Below, piece after piece: positions 1 through 5,322 of a DNA stretch of 5,322 nucleotides. The stretch covers positions 1 to 5,322 of the forward strand of contig VGXK01000168.1 in NCBI GenBank assembly GCA_016873355.1, in the 5' to 3' direction. How positions within the stretch are numbered: the stretch's first letter is position 1; the number at the start of each line of letters is the position of its first letter. The notes under the pieces were generated by a model. That model was not told the origin of the DNA and ran no database searches. It saw nothing but the letters and a program-made list of their open reading frames with translations. The position numbers and the translations under genes are program-made. This DNA is from Phycisphaerae bacterium (GTDB lineage: Bacteria > Planctomycetota > Phycisphaerae > Phycisphaerales > SM1A02).

Positions 1-2
1 AG

Positions 3-104
3 ACGAGTGTGGCAAGGAGGGCGAAGCAGGCGGATCTAGAGGATCCGCCGATGGAGCCCGACGATGCCACACGAAGTCGCAGCCCGCCAGATCGCTACGA
101 ATGA
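3..104 (+). CDS. Possible C-terminal tail of a convergent gene (partial)
   Basis: One plus-strand frame is open from the left edge to a TGA at 102-104 and would encode the last 33 residues of a protein entering from outside the window. The tail is hydrophilic and charged (contains ARRAKQADLEDPPMEPDDA) with Arg/Ser/Pro near the end, as in many disordered C-termini. It would stop 12 bases before the stop codon of the minus-strand hydrolase, a normal convergent arrangement. Against it, third codon positions are less GC-rich than in the two minus-strand genes, a second plus-strand frame is also open here, and no domain can be recognised. No function is proposed. This stretch may equally be non-coding 3' flank. 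Confidence 0.25.
   Translation, partial: TSVARRAKQADLEDPPMEPDDATRSRSPPDRYE
29..49. other. Hairpin downstream of the hydrolase stop; possible weak terminator
   Basis: The arms GGCGGATC (29-36) and GATCCGCC (42-49) are perfectly complementary around a 5-base loop. The hairpin lies about 70 bases past the stop of the minus-strand operon, where a terminator would be expected. No T-run follows on either strand, so it is not a canonical intrinsic terminator. It might stabilise the 3' end of the mRNA, or be a chance dyad in GC-rich DNA. Confidence 0.3.
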
Positions 105-116
105 GGAGGAACCGCT

Positions 117-2759
117 CTAATCCATCGGCGGCGGGCCGAAGAGATTCGCCACGAGCGCGGTCCACCCGGTCTGATGCATCGCGCCGCAGCCTCGGCCGGT
201 GTTGCCGTCGAAGTACTCGTAGAAGTGGATGTATTCGCGGAAGTGGGGGTCGACCTGGAACTTCTGCCAGTCGCCGAAGACGGGGCGCCGGCCGTCCGCG
301 CCGCGCAGGAAGAGCGAGCGCAAGCGCGATGCGAGCTCCATCGCCGCTTCCTCGAGCGTCTTCATGGCGCCCGAGCCGACCGGGCACTCGATGCGGAAGT
401 CGTCGCCGTAGTAGCGGTGGAACTTGAGCAGGCTCTCCACGATCAGGTAGTTGAGCGGGAACCAGATCGGTCCGCGCCAGTTCGAGTTGCCGCCGAAGAG
501 ATCGCTCTCGCCTTCGGCCGGCTCGTAGCGCACCGAGAGACTCTGCGTTCCCTGCCAGAAGACGTACGGATGCGATTCGAGCATGCGCGACATGCTGCGA
601 ACCCCGTGCGGCGAGAGGAACTTGGTCTCGTCGAGCATGAGCTTGAGCAGGCACTTCATGCGATGACCGCGCAGCAGGCTGAAGAGGCGCACGTCGCCGC
701 GACCTGCCACGCTCCAGCGACTCACGAGCTTCGCGAGCTCGGGTCGCTCGCGGAAGTACCACTCGAGGCGCTGCTTGAACGCGGGAAGCTTGTCGAGCAC
801 TTCGGGCTCGAGCACTTCGACCGCGAAGAGCGGAATGAGGCCCACGATCGAGTGGATGCGAAGCGGCATCGTTCTGCCGTCGGGGAATCGCAGCCGGTCG
901 TAGTAGAAGCCGTCCTGCTCATCCCAGAGTCCTTCGCCGGTGCCGCCGAAGTTCGTCATCGCCTCCGCGATCTGCAGGAAGTGCTCGAAGAATTTCGACG
1001 CGAGATCCTGGTAGATCGGCTCGTGTTGCGCCAGCTCGATGGCGATGCGCAGCATGTTCAGCGCGTACATGCTCATCCAGCTCGTGGCGTCGGCCTGCTG
1101 GAGCGTGCCGCCGGTGGGAAGCGTGGCGCTGCGATCGAAGACGCCGATGTTGTCGAGGCCGAGGAATCCGCCCTCGAAGACGTTGTGGCCGTCCATGTCC
1201 TTGCGATTCACCCACCAGGTGAAGTTCAGCAGCAGCCGGTGGAAGACGTGTCGCAGGAAGTCCAGGTCGGCGCGACCGCCCTTCAGCGTGCGGTCGATCT
1301 GGAAGACGCGCCAGGTGGCCCACGCGTGCACCGGAGGATTCGCGTCGTCGAAGCTCCACTCGTACGCGGGCAGTTCCCCGGAGGGATGCATGTAGCGATC
1401 GCGCGTGAGCAGCACGAGCTGCTCCTTGGCGAAGTCGGGATCGATCGACGCCACCGCGACCGCATGGAACGCGTGATCCCACGCCGCGAACCACGGGTAC
1501 TCCCAGGTGTCCGGCATCAGGTGCACGCGATGGCACGAGACGTTCGTCCAGCCGTGGTTGCGTCCCTTGCGCCGTGATTCGGGCGGGGACGGCTGGGTCG
1601 GGTCGCCTTCGAGCCAGCGGCGCACGTCGTAGAGATAGATCTGCTTGCTCCAGAGAAGTCCCGCCCACGCCTGGCGCTGCACCGCGCGCGATTCCGCGTC
1701 GAGACCGGCGGGATGCACGGCGCCGTAGAACGAGTCCGCGTCCGCGCGGCGCGAGTCGAAGATCGACTCGAACTCGGCGAAGGGCTGGCGGAGCTTCGGT
1801 GATCCGAGCCGCACTCGGCGCGTGAGCGAGGCGCCGGGCGCGAGCGTCGCGCGCCAGTGGATGCCGACTTTCGTTCCCTCGGGGCGCGCGTTGAGCACGT
1901 CGCTGCGGCCGTGGATCACCGCGTCGTTCACGCCGTCCTTGAACGTGCGGCCGTTGCGCGATTCTCCGTAGAGACGCTCCACATTCGTCTCGTTCTCGCA
2001 GAAGAGCAACGCGGGGGCGCCGGCACCCGCGTCGACGAAGAGCTTGAGTTCGGGCAACAGTTCGTGATGGATCACGATGCCGCTGTCATCGTCGCGCGAC
2101 AGTCGTGGTTTCGGCGCGTCCTTCTCCCACGCCCAGGTGTTGCGGAAGAAGAGCTGCGGAATGAGATGGATTGGCGCCGCGTCGGGGCCGCGGTTGTGCA
2201 CGGTGTAGCGCACGAGCAGGTCGTCGGCGCCGGCCTTGGCGAATTCGACGACGACATCGAAGTAGCGGTCGTCGTCGAAAACGCCCGCGTCCCACAGTTC
2301 GAACTCGGATTCGAGCTTCGAGCGATGGCGGTTCGCATCGAGCAGTTCCTGATACGGGAACGGCCGCTGCGGATACTTGTAGAGCATCCGCATCCATGAG
2401 TGCGTGGGCGTTGCGTCGAGGAACCACGAGCACTCCTTCACATCCTCGCCGTGATTGCCTTCGGCGTTCGTGAGCCCGAAGAGGCGCTCCTTGAGAATCG
2501 GGTCGCGCGTGTTCCAGAGCGAGACCGTCAGGCAGAGCAGCAATCGGTCGTCGCAGAAGCCGGCAATGCCGTCCTCGCCCCAGCGATACGCGCGGCTGCG
2601 GGCGTGATCGTGCGGCAGGTAGGCCCACGCATCGCCGTCGGCGGAGTAGTCCTCGCGCACGGTGCCCCATTGGCGCTCGCTCACGTACGGCCCCCAGCGG
2701 CGCCACGGCGCGAGCCCGAGGCGAGCTTCCTCGAGACGCTGATGTTCCGGCGTCATCAT
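117..2759 (-). CDS. GH63 / MGH1-like glycoside hydrolase ('glucosidase' type)
   Basis: The 880-residue protein matches the long bacterial GH63-type proteins annotated as 'glucosidase' or MGH1-like glycoside hydrolase, which are close to this length. GH63 enzymes are inverting hydrolases of alpha-glucosides or mannosyl/glucosylglycerate. The substrate here cannot be read from sequence. The N-terminal beta-rich domain (about 1-350) carries QWGTVREDYS (30-39), RAYRWGEDGIAG (56-67) and LFGLTNAEGNHGEDVKE (93-109). The (alpha/alpha)6 catalytic domain (about 360-875) carries YPWFAAWDHAFHA (421-433), GGNSNWRGPIWFPLNY (756-771) and HFYEYFDGNTGRG (845-857). By analogy with GH63, D428 is the likely general acid and E848 the likely general base; this is inferred. 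There is no signal peptide or membrane segment, so it is probably cytoplasmic. The first of two tandem ATGs is chosen because it forms an ATGA overlap with the upstream gene, with a weak AGG 8 bases before it. The frame stays open upstream of this ATG, but that part is an Arg-rich shadow of the transferase gene. Confidence 0.88.
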   Translation of the reverse strand: MMTPEHQRLEEARLGLAPWRRWGPYVSERQWGTVREDYSADGDAWAYLPHDHARSRAYRWGEDGIAGFCDDRLLLCLTVSLWNTRDPILKERLFGLTNAEGNHGEDVKECSWFLDATPTHSWMRMLYKYPQRPFPYQELLDANRHRSKLESEFELWDAGVFDDDRYFDVVVEFAKAGADDLLVRYTVHNRGPDAAPIHLIPQLFFRNTWAWEKDAPKPRLSRDDDSGIVIHHELLPELKLFVDAGAGAPALLFCENETNVERLYGESRNGRTFKDGVNDAVIHGRSDVLNARPEGTKVGIHWRATLAPGASLTRRVRLGSPKLRQPFAEFESIFDSRRADADSFYGAVHPAGLDAESRAVQRQAWAGLLWSKQIYLYDVRRWLEGDPTQPSPPESRRKGRNHGWTNVSCHRVHLMPDTWEYPWFAAWDHAFHAVAVASIDPDFAKEQLVLLTRDRYMHPSGELPAYEWSFDDANPPVHAWATWRVFQIDRTLKGGRADLDFLRHVFHRLLLNFTWWVNRKDMDGHNVFEGGFLGLDNIGVFDRSATLPTGGTLQQADATSWMSMYALNMLRIAIELAQHEPIYQDLASKFFEHFLQIAEAMTNFGGTGEGLWDEQDGFYYDRLRFPDGRTMPLRIHSIVGLIPLFAVEVLEPEVLDKLPAFKQRLEWYFRERPELAKLVSRWSVAGRGDVRLFSLLRGHRMKCLLKLMLDETKFLSPHGVRSMSRMLESHPYVFWQGTQSLSVRYEPAEGESDLFGGNSNWRGPIWFPLNYLIVESLLKFHRYYGDDFRIECPVGSGAMKTLEEAAMELASRLRSLFLRGADGRRPVFGDWQKFQVDPHFREYIHFYEYFDGNTGRGCGAMHQTGWTALVANLFGPPPMD
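2756..2759 (-). other. ATGA stop/start overlap coupling transferase and hydrolase
   Basis: Read on the minus strand, the four bases are ATGA. ATG (2759-2757) starts the hydrolase and TGA (2758-2756) ends the glycosyltransferase. Such overlaps usually mean one mRNA and termination-reinitiation coupling, which fits the weak ribosome binding site in front of the hydrolase. Confidence 0.9.
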
Positions 2760-4441
2760 GGCGTGGACCTGGCGTTGCGAGCGGTCGGAGATGCGGCGGA
2801 CGCGCCGGACTCGGGCGCGGCGGAGACTACGCGATGGGCAGCGCCCCGCCACGCCGGGCCGACGCGCCAGAGAATCGGCACGAGCAGTGCGACCGCCGCG
2901 CCGCACGCGAGTCCGAGCAGGCCGATCGCGCCGAGCGCGTCGATCGACGCGTAGTGAAGCAGCACGGCGGCGCCGATGCCGATCGAGAAGGTGAACGACG
3001 CGAGCGATCGGCCGCGGCTCTCGAGGAACGCCGGAACTGCAAGCATTGCCGGCAGCAGCATGGAGAAGTGATGTCCCCACGAGACGGGCGAGATCACGAG
3101 CGTGGCGAGCGCCGCGACGCCGAATCCCGCGAAGGCGCCGCGAATGCCGTGGCGCGCGAGGCGCAGCGAGACGACGAGGGCGCCGAGGCCGAGCGCGCCG
3201 CGGCACGCCGTCGACGCGAAGTCGAACCAGCGCGGTCGCGGCGCTTCCGCATGCGCGCCTTTCTCGCGTCCAAGCGGATCGGCGGCCACCCGCTCGCCTC
3301 CGGAGAGCGAGCGCACGAGCTTCCACGCGGCGCTGTCGAGACTCTGATTGCGATTCGCGTGGATCTCGAATTCCCAGTCCGTGCTGAAGGAGGGGTTCGT
3401 CATCACTTGGCGCCAGAAGATGCCCGAGGCGTCGATCGTTCGCGACGGGCCGATCAGCGCGGCAGGAACGACGAACGCGAAGAGCGCGGCGCCGAGCAGG
3501 AGTCCGACGAACGCATTCGCCGCGCGGCGCGGAGCGGCGCCGCCGCCCGGCGCTTCGCTCGCCGCGACGCTTCGAGCGCTCGCGAGCGCTCTTCCCCGCG
3601 AGGCGCCGACAAGCGCGGCCGCGATCGCCATGAGCAGTGCGAACGCCGCAGGCAGCGCCGGCAGCAGCTTCATCACTGCCGGGAACGACATGAGCACGCC
3701 GCCGGCAATCGCCGGCCACGCGCGCCGCGAAGTCCACAGGAGGCGGAACCCGGCCATGAGCGGCCAGATGACCAGCAGGCCGACCTGACCTCGCTGAAGC
3801 GAGTTGAGCGCCGGCAGCGTGACCGCCGCGATCGCGCCGATCGCGATGTACGCGGGCATCGGAATCGGCGGCGCGTCCCCCGGGGCGGCGAGCAGTCGCC
3901 ACCATCGCCGTGATTCGTCGAGCATCAGCAGCGCGAACGCCGAGCAGATGAGCCCGAATACGAGCGCCTGCGTCGTCGTCGCGAGCGTCGAGAGGGGTTG
4001 AAGCAGCGATGCCAGCAGCGGCGGGTACTGGTAGCGCCAGCCGCGTGGACTGCGGGCGGCGTACGCATCGGCCGCACTCCCGCCGTCGTGCAGCACGCGC
4101 GCGGCGGCCGTGTACGCGGTGAGATCCGTGCGGTGCCCGCGCTCGGCGATGCCGAACGGGAAGTTGCGGCCGGCGCCGTCGCGATGCGACATCGATGCGC
4201 CATCGTCGACGCCGATTGAGACGGCGTTGGAAACCGTCGGCGCCGGCTCGATGCGCCCGCGCCGACGCACATCCGTCGATACGAGGATCACGAGCGCCGT
4301 CGCCACGGCGACGAGGGTCAGCGGCCAGAGATGTCGCGGCTCGATTCGCACCCGCACCGCGGCATCATCGTCGATCGAGTCGATGGCGATCGTGCTTCGT
4401 GGCACGCTCGTTCCATGGATGAAAACCCCGCCGTGCGCCAT
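2756..4441 (-). CDS. GT87/DUF2029-like polytopic membrane glycosyltransferase (GT-C fold)
   Basis: The 561-residue protein has about ten hydrophobic segments, the first at 38-55. The order of motifs is that of GT87/DUF2029 proteins (relatives of mycobacterial PimE), which use polyprenyl-phosphate sugars to glycosylate lipid or glycan acceptors on the outer face of the membrane. RTDLTAYTAAARVLHDG (104-120) lies in the first outer loop, and D106 is the likely catalytic Asp. WRYQYPPLLASLLQPLS (135-151), NSLQRGQVGLLVI (213-225), NRNQSLDSA (363-371) and SPVSWGHHFSMLLPAM (451-466) are further family hallmarks. The donor and acceptor sugars are unknown. An Ala/Arg/Ser/Gly-rich, low-complexity stretch (about 280-308) interrupts the membrane core between two hydrophobic segments. 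The start is uncertain: the ATG at 4441 has only a weak GGAT upstream, a GTG at 4405 (549 residues) has GGAA at 5 bases, and upstream ATG/TTG codons would add a poor-looking N-terminus. The gene is first in a two-gene operon with the hydrolase. Confidence 0.85.
   Translation of the reverse strand: MAHGGVFIHGTSVPRSTIAIDSIDDDAAVRVRIEPRHLWPLTLVAVATALVILVSTDVRRRGRIEPAPTVSNAVSIGVDDGASMSHRDGAGRNFPFGIAERGHRTDLTAYTAAARVLHDGGSAADAYAARSPRGWRYQYPPLLASLLQPLSTLATTTQALVFGLICSAFALLMLDESRRWWRLLAAPGDAPPIPMPAYIAIGAIAAVTLPALNSLQRGQVGLLVIWPLMAGFRLLWTSRRAWPAIAGGVLMSFPAVMKLLPALPAAFALLMAIAAALVGASRGRALASARSVAASEAPGGGAAPRRAANAFVGLLLGAALFAFVVPAALIGPSRTIDASGIFWRQVMTNPSFSTDWEFEIHANRNQSLDSAAWKLVRSLSGGERVAADPLGREKGAHAEAPRPRWFDFASTACRGALGLGALVVSLRLARHGIRGAFAGFGVAALATLVISPVSWGHHFSMLLPAMLAVPAFLESRGRSLASFTFSIGIGAAVLLHYASIDALGAIGLLGLACGAAVALLVPILWRVGPAWRGAAHRVVSAAPESGASAASPTARNARSTP
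3574..3591. repeat. 18-bp perfect palindrome inside the transferase gene
   Basis: GAGCGCTCGCGAGCGCTC equals its own reverse complement over all 18 bases. It falls in the low-complexity Ala/Arg/Ser loop of the GT87-like protein (about residues 284-290), between hydrophobic segments. It may be a by-product of repetitive Ala/Ser/Arg codons rather than a binding site; only one copy was seen. Confidence 0.6.
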
Positions 4442-4557
4442 TGACTTTGATCCATCGGGGGGTAGCCTCGCGTTGCGTTCGAGTCCGGGACCGCTCGATC
4501 GCAGGTCGAATCCGGGCCCCATTTCTCGCGGCGACCACCGATCGCCGCACCAACTCA

Positions 4558-4575
4558 GGCGCACGCCGGTGCGCC
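4558..4575. promoter_or_regulatory. Perfect dyad just upstream of the beta-helix Shine-Dalgarno
   Basis: The arms GGCGCAC (4558-4564) and GTGCGCC (4569-4575) are perfect inverted repeats around GCCG. The dyad ends 9 bases before the AGGAGG of the plus-strand gene. It could form an mRNA hairpin beside the ribosome binding site or serve as an operator between the two divergent units. A 7-bp arm in GC-rich DNA can also occur by chance, so the role is inferred from position alone. Confidence 0.4.
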
Positions 4576-4584
4576 GCAACTTCC

Positions 4585-4590
4585 AGGAGG
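4585..4590 (+). promoter_or_regulatory. Strong Shine-Dalgarno fixing the beta-helix start codon
   Basis: AGGAGG lies 6 bases before the ATG at 4597, an ideal match and spacing and much better than those of the two minus-strand genes. It fixes the translation start upstream of the CT tract, and therefore shows that the start codon and the beta-helix frame disagree in this sequence. Confidence 0.85.
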
Positions 4591-4596
4591 TCGGTC

Positions 4597-5322
4597 ATGC
4601 GGTATCGAATTGGATGTCGATTGCATCTCACTCTCTCTCTCTCTCTCTGCGCTTGCGGGACTTACGACTGAAGCTCGCGCTGGAGGCTGCGAGGAGAACG
4701 GCATCAGATATGTGCGATCTGGCGGTGACAACGACAATTCGGGGAAGTGTTGGGATGAGGCGCTCGAGACGCTCGACTTCGCGTTGGGCGTGCTCAACTC
4801 GAATCCGAACGTCACCGAAATCCGCATCGCGCAGGGAACCTACAAGCCACCCAGCGCAAGCACGCCGTTCGTCATCAGCAAGGCATGTGCCATTCGCGGC
4901 GGCTTCGCCGGGACTGGCTCGAATCCAGACCACCAAGTTCCCGACACCTACGTCACGACGCTGAGCGGCGATTTCGCCAACGACGACGACGGCACAATCG
5001 GGTCAATGGGGGACAACGCTCACCGCATCCTTGAGGCGAGCGGTTTCGAAGCAGGAGGTCCGCTCGTCATCGAGGGCGTGACGGTCACGGGCGGCAATGC
5101 CACGCTTCCGAATGTGAGATTCGGCGGTGGACTGTTCGTCCACACGCAATCTGCTGAGGTTGAAGTGTCACTGCGGCAGTGCAGGTTCATCTGGAACCAC
5201 GCCCAGAGCGGCGGGGGCGCCGTGGCATGCTGGACCAACGCAATCTGGGTGCCTTCGCCGCTCATCGTGCGCGACTGCCAGTTTGTGGAGAACGCGCTGT
5301 CGTCCGGTGCGCCTTGTTCCCT
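4597..5322 (+). CDS. Secreted parallel beta-helix protein, frame broken at a (CT)9 tract; 3' end outside window
   Basis: From the ATG at 4597 the sequence as given encodes 24 residues (ending CACGTYD) and stops at TGA 4669-4671. The beta-helix frame is open through 4691-5322 without a stop, offset from the ATG frame. One extra CT joins them into 242 visible residues, used for numbering here. These give a basic start (MRYRIGCR), a hydrophobic core LHLTLSLSLSALAGL (9-23) and a signal peptidase I site after A-R-A (27-29). The mature part opens with IRYVRSGGDNDNSGKCWDEA (37-56), then IAQGTYKPP, CAIRGGFAGTGSNPD, TTLSGDFANDDDG and VIEGVTVTGGNA...GGGLFV, followed by helix rungs with Cys and Asn (RQCRFIWNHAQSGGGAVACW, RDCQFVENAL). 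This matches planctomycete exported beta-helix ('choice-of-anchor Q'-style) proteins. The ligand or function is unknown, and any C-terminal anchor is outside the window. It may be a phase-OFF gene, a pseudogene, or an intact gene with an indel error. Confidence 0.8.
4631..4648 (+). repeat. (CT)9 dinucleotide tract in the signal-peptide core
   Basis: There are nine perfect CT units, preceded by the near-repeat TCTCA (4626-4630). The tract codes for alternating Leu and Ser in the h-region. From the ATG at 4597, n = 7, 10 or 13 units puts the beta-helix in frame. The observed n = 9 stops after 24 codons. n = 8 would give about 121 residues of Arg/Ser-rich out-of-frame product ending at 4964. Dinucleotide tracts of this kind change length by slipped-strand mispairing. 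Confidence 0.92.

Noticed and set aside
36..47. TCTAGAGGATCC, matching adjacent XbaI-BamHI sites as in common cloning polylinkers
   Set aside because: Only about 12 bases match; the flanking bases do not continue into polylinker sequence and the motif is part of a symmetrical hairpin. Vector carry-over is not supported.
174..1577. Long plus-strand open frame opposite the hydrolase (467 codons)
   Set aside because: It is an antisense shadow of a conserved gene in GC-rich DNA; its Glu/Val/Ala/Arg-rich translation has no recognisable domain.
2760..3905. 382-codon upstream extension of the hydrolase frame (would give a 1262-residue protein)
   Set aside because: The extension is Arg/Ala-rich, has no family resemblance and lies fully within the well-supported glycosyltransferase gene in another frame. 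The hydrolase family begins near the tandem ATG at 2759.
2834..3913. Long plus-strand open frame opposite the glycosyltransferase (359 codons)
   Set aside because: Its Arg/Glu-rich translation is the antisense of the membrane segments; no motif was seen.
4441..4468. TTGACT...TAGCCT resembling a -35/-10 promoter for the plus-strand gene
   Set aside because: The -35 is good (5 of 6) but the -10 matches only 3 of 6 with 16-base spacing, and the -35 would overlap the start codon of the divergent gene. Too weak to annotate.
4442..4579. Upstream starts for the glycosyltransferase (ATG at 4522, TTG at 4579)
   Set aside because: They add a hydrophilic N-terminus with no family resemblance before the first membrane segment, lack a Shine-Dalgarno, and the TTG start reaches the dyad beside the divergent gene.
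4110..4964. Plus-strand open frame crossing the intergenic region and the CT tract (284 codons)
   Set aside because: It begins antisense inside the glycosyltransferase and ends out of frame with the beta-helix motifs. The translation is Arg/Ser-rich with no domain; it is the frame that an 8-unit CT allele would enter.
5020..5265. Minus-strand 81-codon open frame at the right end
   Set aside because: It is antisense to the beta-helix coding region, whose protein motifs are clear on the plus strand.

Overview
The window is GC-rich throughout and holds two overlapping minus-strand genes, a short divergent intergenic region, and the 5' part of a plus-strand gene that runs off the right edge. No rRNA, tRNA, CRISPR array or transposase is visible. 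The right-hand protein has the wording of the large secreted parallel beta-helix proteins abundant in Planctomycetota (Phycisphaerae-like): a 'YV..GG..N.G.CW.EAL..LDFAL' opening, then 'AQGTYKP', 'RGGFAGT', 'LSGDF..DD' and 'GVTVTGGNA...GGGLFV'. With the GC-rich background this suggests an uncultured planctomycete. That is inference from protein style, not from a marker gene.

Layout from left to right. Bases 1-116 are the 3' flank of the minus-strand operon. They hold an 8-bp hairpin and possibly the last 33 codons of a convergent gene. Bases 117-2759 (minus) encode an 880-residue cytoplasmic GH63/MGH1-like glycoside hydrolase ('glucosidase' type). Bases 2756-4441 (minus) encode a polytopic GT-C glycosyltransferase of the GT87/DUF2029 type. 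Its TGA overlaps the hydrolase ATG (ATGA), so the two are co-transcribed and probably translationally coupled, transferase first. Bases 4442-4596 are the divergent intergenic region, with a perfect dyad and then a strong Shine-Dalgarno. From 4597 to the end (plus) lies the secreted beta-helix protein.

The most interesting feature is at the start of the beta-helix gene. A perfect (CT)9 dinucleotide tract (4631-4648) encodes the Leu-Ser hydrophobic core of its signal peptide. In the sequence as given, the ATG with the ideal Shine-Dalgarno reads through the tract into a stop after 24 codons, while the beta-helix frame stays open to the window end in another frame. Adding one CT unit restores a single frame with a textbook signal peptide ending in A-R-A. 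This is the architecture of a slipped-strand phase-variation switch captured in the OFF state, comparable to Helicobacter oipA/hopZ (CT repeats) and Neisseria opa (CTCTT repeats). A sequencing or assembly indel in the repeat is the main alternative.
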